A DNA stretch of 64,000 nt from Alphaproteobacteria bacterium (GTDB lineage Bacteria; Pseudomonadota; Alphaproteobacteria; Micropepsales; Micropepsaceae): positions 91,412 through 155,411 of the forward strand of contig JAGWNK010000003.1 of NCBI GenBank assembly GCA_028871345.1, given 5' to 3'. Positions 1 through 8,113 of this stretch are shown here, piece after piece. The notes below the pieces were generated by a model. The model was not told the origin of the DNA, did no database searches, and worked only from the letters and a program-made list of their open reading frames with translations. The translations under genes were made by a program, and so were the position numbers. Position 1 is the stretch's first letter, and every line of letters begins with the position of its first letter.

Positions 1-784
1 GCCGCAGACGATCTCCGGGCACAAATACCGCTTCCGCTCCATCGAGTCCGTGGTCGAGGAGGTGAAGTACCTTCAGCGGGAGTTCCCGCAGGTGAAGGAG
101 ATCTTCTTCGACGACGACACGCTGACCGACAACGCGCCGCGCGTCGAGCTTCTGGCCAAGGCGCTCGGCAAGCTGGGCGTCACCTGGTCGTGCAACGCCA
201 AGGCCAACGTGCCGCGCAAGACACTGGAAGTCCTGAAGGACAACGGGCTGCGGCTGCTGCTGGTCGGCTACGAATCCGGCAACCAGAAGATCCTGCACAA
301 CATCAAGAAGGGCCTGCTGGTCGACGTGGCGCGCAAGTTCGCCAAGGACTGCCACGAACTCGGCATCCTGGTGCACGGCACCTTCATCCTCGGCCTGCCC
401 GGCGAGACCCGCGAGACCATCCAGGAAACGCTTGAATTCGCCAAGCAGGTCAACCCGCGCACCCTGCAGGTGTCGCTGGCGGCGCCCTATCCCGGCACCT
501 TCCTCTACAACCAGGCCAAGGAGAACGGCTGGTTCGCGGACGACGTCGACCTGTTGACCGACGACGGCACGCAGATCGCGCCGCTCAACTATCCCGACCT
601 GCCGCACGGCGAAATCTTCGATTCGGTCGAGGATTTCTACAAGAAATTCTACTTCCGGCCGTCCAAGATCGCCGAGATCGTCGGCGAGATGCTGACTTCG
701 CGCGAAATGATGGTGCGCCGCCTGCGCGAAGGCGTGGAGTTCTTCCAGTTCCTGCGCACGCGCGAGGACATGATCGTTTCTTGA
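1..784 (+). CDS. hpnJ: HpnJ, hopanoid B12-binding radical SAM protein (C-terminal part)
   Basis: The gene enters from the left edge; the frame is open from base 2, reading PQTISGHKYRFRS before the first internal Met at base 50. What remains (about 260 codons) is the C-terminal half of a B12-binding radical SAM protein: the end of the TIM-barrel with GYESGNQKIL and GTFILGLPGET, then the family tail. The CxxxCxxC cluster motif and cobalamin domain must lie upstream. In the literature HpnJ is needed to make the cyclitol ether head group of bacteriohopanetetrol (known for the family, not shown here). The stop TGA overlaps the TTG start of hpnK, so the two are translationally coupled, which supports the call. 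Confidence 0.9.
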   Translation, partial: PQTISGHKYRFRSIESVVEEVKYLQREFPQVKEIFFDDDTLTDNAPRVELLAKALGKLGVTWSCNAKANVPRKTLEVLKDNGLRLLLVGYESGNQKILHNIKKGLLVDVARKFAKDCHELGILVHGTFILGLPGETRETIQETLEFAKQVNPRTLQVSLAAPYPGTFLYNQAKENGWFADDVDLLTDDGTQIAPLNYPDLPHGEIFDSVEDFYKKFYFRPSKIAEIVGEMLTSREMMVRRLREGVEFFQFLRTREDMIVS

Positions 785-1614
785 GAGGCTTGATTGTCAC
801 CGCCGATGATTTCGGCGCCGCCCGCGAAGTCAACGACGCGGTCGAGATCGCACACCGCGACGGAATCCTGACGGCTGCCAGCCTTATGGTCGCCGCCCCC
901 GCCGCGGCCGACGCGGTGAAGCGCGCCAAGGCCATGCCGCAGCTCGGCGTGGGGCTGCACCTGGTGCTGGTCGAAGGCCGGCCGATGATGCCGCCCTCGA
1001 CGATCCCGGCGCTGGTCGGCGCCGACGGGAATTTCCGCCTCGACATGGTGCGCGAGAGCTTCGAGATGGTGCTGCGGGCATCGCTGCGACGCCAACTGGC
1101 CGAGGAGATCGAGGCGCAGTTCCAGGCCTTCGCCGCCACCGGCCTCAAGCTCGATCACGTCAACACCCACAAGCACTTCCATCTGCACCCGGTCATCGCG
1201 GGGCTGATCCTGTCGATCGGCCGGAAATACGGCCTGCGGTCGATGCGCGTGCCCTACGAGCCGCCGTCGCTGCTGCGCCGGATCGAACCCGTCCACGGCA
1301 CCGGCAGGATCGAACGGATCTGGGCGCGGCATCTGCGGCGGCGACTGGGGCGGGCCGGCGTGTGGTCCCCCGACCGCGTCTTCGGGCTGGCCTGGAGCGG
1401 GGCCATGACGGCGGCACGGCTCACAGCTTTGCTGTCGCTATTACCCGATGGAATTACTGAGATTTACACGCATCCCGCGACCGCCGGCGGCTTCGCCGGA
1501 GCCGCCCAGGGGTATCGCTATGGCGATGAGCTGGCTGCGGTTGCATCGAAGCAACTTGCTGACTTTACACGAGAAAATGGCATACGCCGGGGGTCGTTCC
1601 GCGATTTCGAATGA
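781..1614 (+). CDS. hpnK: HpnK, hopanoid-associated YdjC-type deacetylase
   Basis: A 277-residue protein starting at TTG, with the TTGA overlap to hpnJ favouring this start. It opens with the TADDFG metal-binding motif of the ChbG/HpnK (YdjC) carbohydrate deacetylases and carries the second metal motif as HVNTHKHFHLHP near residue 122. In this family HpnK removes the acetyl group from N-acetylglucosaminyl-bacteriohopanetetrol. Full length for the family. The last 60 codons use noticeably more A/T-rich codons than the front (around 1430-1600) but still read as a normal C-terminus. Function is by homology; the direct neighbour hpnJ supports it. Confidence 0.9.
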   Translation: MRGLIVTADDFGAAREVNDAVEIAHRDGILTAASLMVAAPAAADAVKRAKAMPQLGVGLHLVLVEGRPMMPPSTIPALVGADGNFRLDMVRESFEMVLRASLRRQLAEEIEAQFQAFAATGLKLDHVNTHKHFHLHPVIAGLILSIGRKYGLRSMRVPYEPPSLLRRIEPVHGTGRIERIWARHLRRRLGRAGVWSPDRVFGLAWSGAMTAARLTALLSLLPDGITEIYTHPATAGGFAGAAQGYRYGDELAAVASKQLADFTRENGIRRGSFRDFE

Positions 1615-2055
1615 ACCGCGGCAACGCCTGACGCCGCCCCCGGGGGCCACGAGATAAAACCCCAATCCGACAACTTGCCTCTCGGAGAATTCGCGTTTGT
1701 CATCCGGGGCCTCGTGATGCGATAGCATGCGACGGGAACAGGACCTCCGGGGGCGCCGGCAACGCCGCCGTGCTCCGGCGGTCCGGCTCCGGGCGATTTC
1801 GAATCGGGTTTCTTCGGCGGCGGAACTGGGCAGGGCGCGGAGGAACCGTTCGGCAGCGGACGCGAGGACCACGAAAGCCTCGGATGCTGCGTTCCGTGTT
1901 CCACATTCAGCCCTCGGTGATCGATTGGCCATAACTGTCGAAAGATGCACAGGAACTTCCGGCGCTGCCCGAGCGGGACGCCGCTGCGCGAGGCCACGGC
2001 GGACCGGGCGCCGTCCGCTTTCCCCATCCGAAACGATTCAACCCGTTCGCCCGTC
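1615..2055. other. Gap of 441 bp inside the hpn gene string, no gene seen
   Basis: No frame here gives a protein-like translation; the available ORFs are rich in Arg/Pro and have no recognisable motif. It contains a 12-bp perfect palindrome GCCCCCGGGGGC (1636-1647). A 12-mer GCGATTTCGAAT occurs at the end of hpnK (1601-1612) and again at 1793-1804, which may mark an old duplication or deletion scar. It is the only sizeable break between hpnJ and shc, so it may hold a promoter for hpnL onward, but I see no convincing -35/-10 pair. Confidence 0.5.
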
Positions 2056-3036
2056 ATGAAACTCGGCGCCATCGCTGCACTGCTCGCCGGTCTGGCACTG
2101 GCGGTGTTCCTTCTGCTGCACATCGGCCTGTCGCAGGTCCTCGACGCGATCGGACGCGTCGGCTGGGCGGGATTCGCGCTGATCTGCATTGCCGGTCTGG
2201 GCGTCGAGTGCTGCCTCGGCACGGCCTGGTACGCCCTGGCGCCGAAAGGCGTGCGCTGGCGGGTGCTGACGATGGCGCGCCAGCTCAGGGACTCCGCCAG
2301 CGATCTGCTGCCGTTCACCCAGGTCGGCGGCATGGTGATCGGCGCGCGCGCCGGCGTGCTGGGCGGCATGGCGCCGCCGGCCGCCTTCGCCACCATGATG
2401 GTGGACGTCACCACCGAGCTGATGGCGCAGATCGCCTTCATCGCGCTGGGTCTGCTCCTCGGCCTGACGCAATTGCGGGCCAGCGCCACCATGGCGCCCT
2501 ATGCCGACGCCATCATCATCGCCACGGTGCTCCTGATCCCGGGGGTGATCGCCTTCGTGGTCCTGCAGCGCCGCGGCTCGAGCTTTGCCGAGAAGCTGGC
2601 CGGCCGCCTGCTGCCGGCGGCGGTCAGCCATACCGAAGCCTTCTCGAAGATCGTTCGCGGTCTCTACAAGAGCCCCTTGAAACTCGCGCTGTCGTCGTCC
2701 ATGCACCTCACCGGCTGGATCGCCAGCGGCATCTGGATCTGGCTCGTCATGCAGCTGGTCGGCGCTGACGTGGACGTGTTTTCGGCCATCGCGATCGAGA
2801 GTCTGCTGGGCGCCCTGCGCAGCGCCACCGTCTTCGTCCCGTCCGCCATCGGCGTGCAGGAGGCCGGCTATGCCGCGCTGGCGCCCGTGTTCGGCATGGG
2901 ACCGGAGATCGGGCTGGCGGTTTCGCTGCTCAAGCGGGCGCGCGACGTCGCTGTCGGCGTGCCGGTGCTGCTGTTCTGGCAGGCCATGGAAGGCAAACGC
3001 GCCTTCGCGCCCACCACCGAGATCGAACAGCCATGA
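2056..3036 (+). CDS. hpnL: HpnL, hopanoid-associated membrane protein (LPG synthase/flippase-like fold)
   Basis: A 326-residue integral membrane protein with repeated hydrophobic segments and short polar loops, as in the YbhN/UPF0104 and lysylphosphatidylglycerol synthase membrane domain. The conserved GALRSATVFVPSAIGVQEAGY stretch near residue 254, a hallmark of that family, is present. Start chosen at MKLG because the hydrophobic N-terminus begins there; an in-frame ATG at 1945 would add 37 low-complexity residues. HpnL is regularly found in hopanoid clusters, but its exact role is unsettled; a lipid-flipping role is a guess. The stop overlaps the hpnA start (ATGA). Confidence 0.85.
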   Translation: MKLGAIAALLAGLALAVFLLLHIGLSQVLDAIGRVGWAGFALICIAGLGVECCLGTAWYALAPKGVRWRVLTMARQLRDSASDLLPFTQVGGMVIGARAGVLGGMAPPAAFATMMVDVTTELMAQIAFIALGLLLGLTQLRASATMAPYADAIIIATVLLIPGVIAFVVLQRRGSSFAEKLAGRLLPAAVSHTEAFSKIVRGLYKSPLKLALSSSMHLTGWIASGIWIWLVMQLVGADVDVFSAIAIESLLGALRSATVFVPSAIGVQEAGYAALAPVFGMGPEIGLAVSLLKRARDVAVGVPVLLFWQAMEGKRAFAPTTEIEQP

Positions 3037-4028
3037 GCGATGTCGCCTTCGTCACCGGCGCTTCGGGGTTCGTGGGCTCGGCCGTCGCCCGCCACCTCGC
3101 CAGTGAGGGAATCCCGCTGCGGCTGGCGGTGCGCGCCACCTCGAAGCGCGACAACCTGGAGGGCCTGAAGGCGGACATTGTCGTTGCCGACATGGGCGAC
3201 GGGGAGGCGATGGCCAAGGCCATGAAAGGCGCGCGCTGGCTGTTCCACGTGGCGGCGGACTACCGGCTGTGGGCGCGCCATCCCCAGGAGATCGTGCGCC
3301 ACAATCTCGAAGGAACGCGCACGGTCATGCAGGCGGCGCTGGCCGCCGGCGTGGAACGCATCGTATACACCTCAAGCGTCGCCACCCTGAAACCGCGCGC
3401 CGACGGAACGCCGGTCGACGAAACCTCGCGTCATTCGGTGGGCTCTGCGATCGGCGCCTACAAGCGCAGCAAGCTGGTCGCCGAACGCCTCGTCGAGCGC
3501 ATGGTGGAGGACGAAGGCCTGCCGGCCGTGATCGTCAATCCCTCGACACCGATCGGGCCGCGCGACATCAAGCCGACGCCGACCGGGCGCGTGATCGTCG
3601 AGGCGGCCTCGGGGCGCATCCCCGCCTTCGTCGACACCGGCCTCAATCTCGTGCATGTCGACGACGTGGCGGCGGGACACTACCTGGCGCTGAAGCATGG
3701 GCGCATCGGCGAGAGCTACATTCTCGGCGGCGAGGACGTCGGATTTGCCACGATGGTCTCGATCATCGCGGACCTGGCCAAGCGGTCTCCGCCCAGGGTC
3801 AGGCTGCCGCGCGGACCGCTATTCCCGCTCGCCTTCGCCGCCGAAGCGATTGCGCGCTTGACGAACAAGGAGCCGTTCCTCACGGTCGATGCCTTGAAGA
3901 TGGCCAAGTATCGGATGTTCTTTTCGTCGGCCAAGGCCGAACGCGAACTCGGATATGCGGCGCGCTCCTATCGCCAGGCGCTGGTCGATGCGCTGGCGTG
4001 GTTCCGCATGGCAGGGTACGTCGGATGA
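3033..4028 (+). CDS. hpnA: HpnA, NAD(P)-dependent sugar epimerase/reductase-like protein
   Basis: A 331-residue extended short-chain dehydrogenase. The N-terminal Rossmann motif TGASGFVGSA is at residues 8-17, and the catalytic YxxxK appears as YKRSK near residue 147, preceded by the YTSSVAT serine strand. It resembles dihydroflavonol reductase and UDP-sugar epimerase members found in hopanoid clusters and is taken to modify the sugar part of the side chain; the substrate is not known. It starts at ATG overlapping the hpnL stop and ends in another ATGA overlap with hpnB. Confidence 0.9.
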   Translation: MSDVAFVTGASGFVGSAVARHLASEGIPLRLAVRATSKRDNLEGLKADIVVADMGDGEAMAKAMKGARWLFHVAADYRLWARHPQEIVRHNLEGTRTVMQAALAAGVERIVYTSSVATLKPRADGTPVDETSRHSVGSAIGAYKRSKLVAERLVERMVEDEGLPAVIVNPSTPIGPRDIKPTPTGRVIVEAASGRIPAFVDTGLNLVHVDDVAAGHYLALKHGRIGESYILGGEDVGFATMVSIIADLAKRSPPRVRLPRGPLFPLAFAAEAIARLTNKEPFLTVDALKMAKYRMFFSSAKAERELGYAARSYRQALVDALAWFRMAGYVG

Positions 4029-5149
4029 CCGCGCTGATCTCGTTCGTGTCGCTGGCGGTCTGGATCGGGATGCTCGTCGGGCGCGGCTTCTTCTGGCTGG
4101 CCCGCGAGCGCGACGACAAGGACGCGCCGGAGCCGGACCACTGGCCGGCGGTGGTGGCCGTGGTGCCCGCGCGCAACGAAGCCGACGTGATCGCCCGCTC
4201 GCTGCAGAGCCTGGCGGCCCAGGATTATCCCGGTCCCTTCCGCGTCATCATGGTGGACGATCAGAGCTCGGACGGCACCGCCGTCATGGCGCGCGGCCTG
4301 GGCGGGCGCATCGAGGTGATCGATGGGGCGGAGCATGCACCGGGCTGGACGGGAAAACTCTTCGCCGTGGCACAGGGCGTGGCGCGGGCAAGCAGCACGG
4401 CGCCGGACTACCTGCTGCTGACCGACGCGGACATCGCGCATGCCCCCGACAATCTGCGCCGGCTGGTGGTGCGGGCCGAAGCGGGCAAGCTGGTGCTGGT
4501 GTCGCTGATGGCCAAGCTGCATTGCGAGAGTTTTGCCGAACGCTTCCTCATCCCGGCATTCGTGTTCTTCTTCGCCATGCTCTTGCCCTTCGCCCGGGTG
4601 AACAACCCGCACCGCCGCACGGCGGCCGCGGCCGGCGGCTGCATGCTGGTGCGCCGCGAGGCGCTGGAACGCGCCGGCGGCATCGAAGCCATCAAGTCGG
4701 AGATCATCGACGACTGCGCGCTGGCGCGGCGCCTCAAGGCACAGGGCCCGATCTGGCTCGGCCTCAGCGAACGCGCCGTCAGCCTCAGGGCGTATCCGCA
4801 CATCATCGACATCCAGCAGATGGTATCGCGCTCGGCCTATGCGCAGCTCGGCTATTCGCCGTTGGCGCTGGCGGGCACGGTGATCGGGCTGGCCATCGTC
4901 TATATCGCCCCGGTCGTGGCGCTGTTCTTCGGCGGCCTGACCGCGCTGTTCGGCGCGCTGGCCTGGGCGGTCATGACGGTTGCCTACCAGCCGATGCTGC
5001 ACTTCTATCGCGTGTCGGCGTTCTGGGGGCTGGCGATGCCGCTGATCGGGGCGACCTATGCGGCGTTCACGATCGATTCCGCCATCCAGCATTGGCGCGG
5101 GCGGGGCGGCATGTGGAAGGGCCGCGCCCAGGCCATCGTACCGACATGA
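4025..5149 (+). CDS. hpnB: HpnB, membrane-anchored family 2 glycosyltransferase
   Basis: A 374-residue protein with an N-terminal membrane anchor, a GT-A glycosyltransferase domain (VVPARNEADVIARSL, then VDDQSSDGT and the metal-binding DADIAH) and several C-terminal membrane segments. The acceptor is presumed to be a hopanoid at the cytoplasmic face of the inner membrane; no experiment fixes it here. The reading frame stays open upstream to 3269, but that part lies inside hpnA and the ATG at 4025 overlaps the hpnA stop, so it is the start. Its stop overlaps the hpnC start. Confidence 0.9.
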   Translation: MTALISFVSLAVWIGMLVGRGFFWLARERDDKDAPEPDHWPAVVAVVPARNEADVIARSLQSLAAQDYPGPFRVIMVDDQSSDGTAVMARGLGGRIEVIDGAEHAPGWTGKLFAVAQGVARASSTAPDYLLLTDADIAHAPDNLRRLVVRAEAGKLVLVSLMAKLHCESFAERFLIPAFVFFFAMLLPFARVNNPHRRTAAAAGGCMLVRREALERAGGIEAIKSEIIDDCALARRLKAQGPIWLGLSERAVSLRAYPHIIDIQQMVSRSAYAQLGYSPLALAGTVIGLAIVYIAPVVALFFGGLTALFGALAWAVMTVAYQPMLHFYRVSAFWGLAMPLIGATYAAFTIDSAIQHWRGRGGMWKGRAQAIVPT

Positions 5150-6021
5150 GCACGGCGTCTGATCTTTCTTCGGGCAAAGGCCATCGCGACGAGAACTTCC
5201 CCGTCGCGTCGGTCCTGATCGCGCCGCGCCACCGTCCGGCGATCCTGGCGTTCTACCGCTTCGTGCGCACGGCCGACGACGTCGCCGACCATGGCACGGC
5301 GCCGCCCGAAGAGAAGCTGGCATTGCTCGAGGACATGCGCCTGACGCTGATGGGCGCCTCGGATGCCTCGCCGCAGGGCGTGGCGCTGCGCCACGTCATC
5401 GCCAGCCGTGGCCTGACCACGGATCATGCCGCCGACCTGCTCGAAGCCTTCCGGCGGGATATCGTCAAGCTGCGCTATGCCGACTGGGGCGAGCTGATGG
5501 ACTATTGCCGCTATTCGGCGATGCCGGTGGGCCGATACGTGCTCGACGTGCACGGGGAATCGCGCGCCACCTGGCCCGCCAACGACGCGCTGTGCGCGGC
5601 GCTGCAGGTCATCAACCACCTGCAGGACTGCGCCAAGGATTACCGCGACCTCGACCGGGTCTACCTGCCGCTGGACACGATGGCGGAGCAGCGCGCCGCC
5701 GTGGAGATGCTGGCGGCCGGGCACGCGACGCCGGCGCTGCACGGAACCATCGCGGCGCTCGCCAAGCGCAACGCGGCGCTGCTGGAGCAGTCGGCGCCGT
5801 TCGCCTCGCAGATCCGCGATCCGCGCTTGTCGCTGGAAGTGGCGTTCATCCAGCGCCTGGCCGAGGACCTCAACGGCCGGCTGATGCATCGCGATCCCTT
5901 GTCCGAGCGGGTCCATCACAGAAAGGGCGAACTGCCGGGCCTGTTCGTGACGGCGCTGGGACGCTTCCTTGCCGGCCGCCTTCGGCCTACAAGACCCCCC
6001 GCAGCGGTGCCGAAACGATGA
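5146..6021 (+). CDS. hpnC: HpnC, hydroxysqualene synthase
   Basis: A 291-residue trans-prenyltransferase of the squalene/phytoene synthase family. The first aspartate-rich motif is ADDVADH (about residues 44-50), and the second sits in NHLQDCAKDYRDLDRVYLP. In the three-enzyme bacterial route HpnC converts presqualene diphosphate to hydroxysqualene. The N-terminal DENFPVASVL and the less canonical second motif separate it from its neighbour HpnD. It is joined to hpnB and hpnD by ATGA overlaps, so the squalene enzymes are probably made in step. Confidence 0.92.
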   Translation: MSTASDLSSGKGHRDENFPVASVLIAPRHRPAILAFYRFVRTADDVADHGTAPPEEKLALLEDMRLTLMGASDASPQGVALRHVIASRGLTTDHAADLLEAFRRDIVKLRYADWGELMDYCRYSAMPVGRYVLDVHGESRATWPANDALCAALQVINHLQDCAKDYRDLDRVYLPLDTMAEQRAAVEMLAAGHATPALHGTIAALAKRNAALLEQSAPFASQIRDPRLSLEVAFIQRLAEDLNGRLMHRDPLSERVHHRKGELPGLFVTALGRFLAGRLRPTRPPAAVPKR

Positions 6022-6866
6022 GCGAATTGACCGAAGCGCCGGAGGTGGAAGCCGTGCGCCGCAAGGCGGCCGGAAGCTCGTTCTATTCCGCGATGCGGCT
6101 GATGCCCAAGGCGCAGCGCGAGGCGATGTTCGCCATCTACGCCTTCTGCCGCGCGGTGGACGACATCGCCGACGACGGCGTCGGCACGCGCCCGGAGCGC
6201 CGCGCCGCGCTGAACCTCTGGCGGGACGACATCGGCAGCCTGTATCGCGGGGCCGCGCCGCGAAAGGCCGCCTTCCTGTCGCAGGTCGTGTCGCGATATG
6301 CGCCGCGCCAGCAGGATTTCCTGTCGGTGATCGAGGGCATGGAAATGGACGTCGAAGCGGACATCGTGGCGCCGGACCTGGACCAGCTCGATCTTTATTG
6401 CGATCGCGTGGCGAGCGCGGTCGGCCGGCTGTCCGTCAAGGTGTTCGGCATGAAAGAGGAGCCCGGCTTCCGGCTGGCGCAGCATCTGGGCCGTGCCCTC
6501 CAGCTCACCAACATCCTGCGCGACCTTGACGAGGACGGGGCGATCCACCGCCTCTATCTGCCGCGGGAATTCCTGAGCGAGGCCGGGCTCGAACCGCGCG
6601 AGCCGCACATGGTGCTTGGCGATCCCAGGGTGGACCAGGCCTGCCGCGCCGTGGCTTCGCTGGCGCATCATCATTATCGTGAAGCCGACGCGGTCCTGCG
6701 GGCGCGGCCGAAGGGCAACCTGCGTGCGCCGCGGCTGATGAGCGCGGTCTATTGCGAAATCCTGCGCCGCATGGAAGCGGCCGGCTGGGCGCCGCCGCGT
6801 CATCGCGTGCACCTGCCCAAGTCCCGGCTGGCGATGATCGTGCTGCGCAACGAGTTCTCGGCGTGA
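6018..6866 (+). CDS. hpnD: HpnD, presqualene diphosphate synthase
   Basis: A 282-residue squalene/phytoene synthase family protein that condenses two farnesyl diphosphates to presqualene diphosphate. It shows SSFYSAMRLMP, the first Asp motif VDDIADD (about residue 46) and the second, NILRDLDEDG, with the RLYLP signature after it. These are the full canonical motifs expected of the first step. The farnesyl diphosphate would come from ispA at 13265-14194. ATGA overlap with hpnC upstream, GTGA overlap with hpnE downstream. Confidence 0.93.
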   Translation: MSELTEAPEVEAVRRKAAGSSFYSAMRLMPKAQREAMFAIYAFCRAVDDIADDGVGTRPERRAALNLWRDDIGSLYRGAAPRKAAFLSQVVSRYAPRQQDFLSVIEGMEMDVEADIVAPDLDQLDLYCDRVASAVGRLSVKVFGMKEEPGFRLAQHLGRALQLTNILRDLDEDGAIHRLYLPREFLSEAGLEPREPHMVLGDPRVDQACRAVASLAHHHYREADAVLRARPKGNLRAPRLMSAVYCEILRRMEAAGWAPPRHRVHLPKSRLAMIVLRNEFSA

Positions 6867-8113
6867 GCCGGGCCTATATCGTGGGAGGCGGGCTGTCAGG
6901 GGTCGCCGCGGCGGTGGCGCTGGCGGGGCAGGGGCGCGCCGTGACGCTGTTCGAAGCGGCGGGACAATTGGGCGGCCGCTGCCGTTCGTACTTCGATGCG
7001 ACGCTGGGCGCCACCATCGACAACGGCAATCATCTCGTGCTGTCGGGCAATCAGGCGGTGTCGCGCTATCTGAGAACCATCGGCGCGCACGACGCGCTGG
7101 CGGGACCCGAACGGGCCGAATTCGCCTTCGTCGACATCAAGCACGGCGATCGCTGGAAGCTGGCGCCCAACGACGGTCCGCTGCCGTGGTGGATCTTCTC
7201 CGACGGCCGCCGCGTGCCGGGGACGAAGGCGTCGGACTACACCAGGCTGGCGCCCCTGCTGACAGCGGGCCCGAAGCAGCGCATCAGCGACGTCATCCTG
7301 TGCGAGGGCGTGCTGTGGGAGCGCTTGATCCGGCCGCTGCTCTTGGCGGCGCTCAACACAGCGCCCGAAGAAGCGTCCGCCGCCCTGGCCGGCGCGGTGT
7401 TGCGCGAGACGCTGGCGAAAGGCGGGCAGGCCTACCGGCCGCGCATTGCCCAGCCGTCGCTGGCGGCGGCCTTCGTCGAGCCGGCGCAAGTTCATCTCGT
7501 GGCGCGCGGCGCCGACATCCGCCTGGGCGCACGGGTGCGGGCGCTGACGCTGGGAACCAACGAAGTCGTGGCCCTCGAACTTCCCGAGCACACCGTCGCG
7601 CTGTCGCCTGAAGACGTGGTCGTGCTGGCGACGCCGCCTTGGGTGACGCACGACCTGCTGCCCAACACGACGACGCCCAACGAATTCCGCTCGATCGTCA
7701 ACGCGCACTTCAAGATCGCGGCGCCGCCCGGCGCGCCGGCCATGCTGGGGCTGATCAACGCCACGGCGGAATGGCTGTTCGGGTTCGCCGACCGCATCTC
7801 CGTCACGGTGAGCGCGGCGGACGCCATCGTCGAGCGCGACCGCGAGGCGCTGGCAACCACGCTGTGGGGCGACGTGGCCAAGGCCTATGGCCTCTCCGGC
7901 CCGCTGCCGCCCTGGCAGATCGTCAAGGAAAAGCGGGCCACCTTCGCCGCCACCCCCGAGCAGGCTGCGCGCCGGCCGAAAGCCGCCACCGCCTGGCGCA
8001 ACCTCGTCCTGGCGGGCGACTGGACCGACACGGGCCTGCCGGCCACCATCGAAAGCGCCCTGCGCTCGGGCGAGACGGCGGCGCACTTGGCGCGCAGCCG
8101 CACGCCGGTATGA
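6863..8113 (+). CDS. hpnE: HpnE, FAD-dependent hydroxysqualene dehydroxylase
   Basis: A 416-residue FAD-dependent amine oxidase/phytoene desaturase-like protein. The dinucleotide-binding motif VGGGLSGVAAAVALA is at the very N-terminus, followed by the ELGGR-like QLGGRCRS, and the C-terminal FAD motif reads LAGDWTDTGLPATIESA. HpnE reduces hydroxysqualene to squalene, the last step before cyclisation. The start is a GTG at 6863 overlapping the hpnD stop; it places the Rossmann motif at residue 6, as expected. Confidence 0.92.
   Translation: MSRAYIVGGGLSGVAAAVALAGQGRAVTLFEAAGQLGGRCRSYFDATLGATIDNGNHLVLSGNQAVSRYLRTIGAHDALAGPERAEFAFVDIKHGDRWKLAPNDGPLPWWIFSDGRRVPGTKASDYTRLAPLLTAGPKQRISDVILCEGVLWERLIRPLLLAALNTAPEEASAALAGAVLRETLAKGGQAYRPRIAQPSLAAAFVEPAQVHLVARGADIRLGARVRALTLGTNEVVALELPEHTVALSPEDVVVLATPPWVTHDLLPNTTTPNEFRSIVNAHFKIAAPPGAPAMLGLINATAEWLFGFADRISVTVSAADAIVERDREALATTLWGDVAKAYGLSGPLPPWQIVKEKRATFAATPEQAARRPKAATAWRNLVLAGDWTDTGLPATIESALRSGETAAHLARSRTPV

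Noticed and set aside
1518..2492. Minus-strand ORFs opposite hpnK-hpnL
   Set aside because: Low-complexity Arg/Pro/Ser composition and no ribosome site; runs through two real genes.
3269..4024. Upstream extension of the HpnB frame inside hpnA
   Set aside because: Translation is Arg/Gly/His-rich and lies within the well-conserved hpnA gene; the ATG at 4025 is correctly placed.
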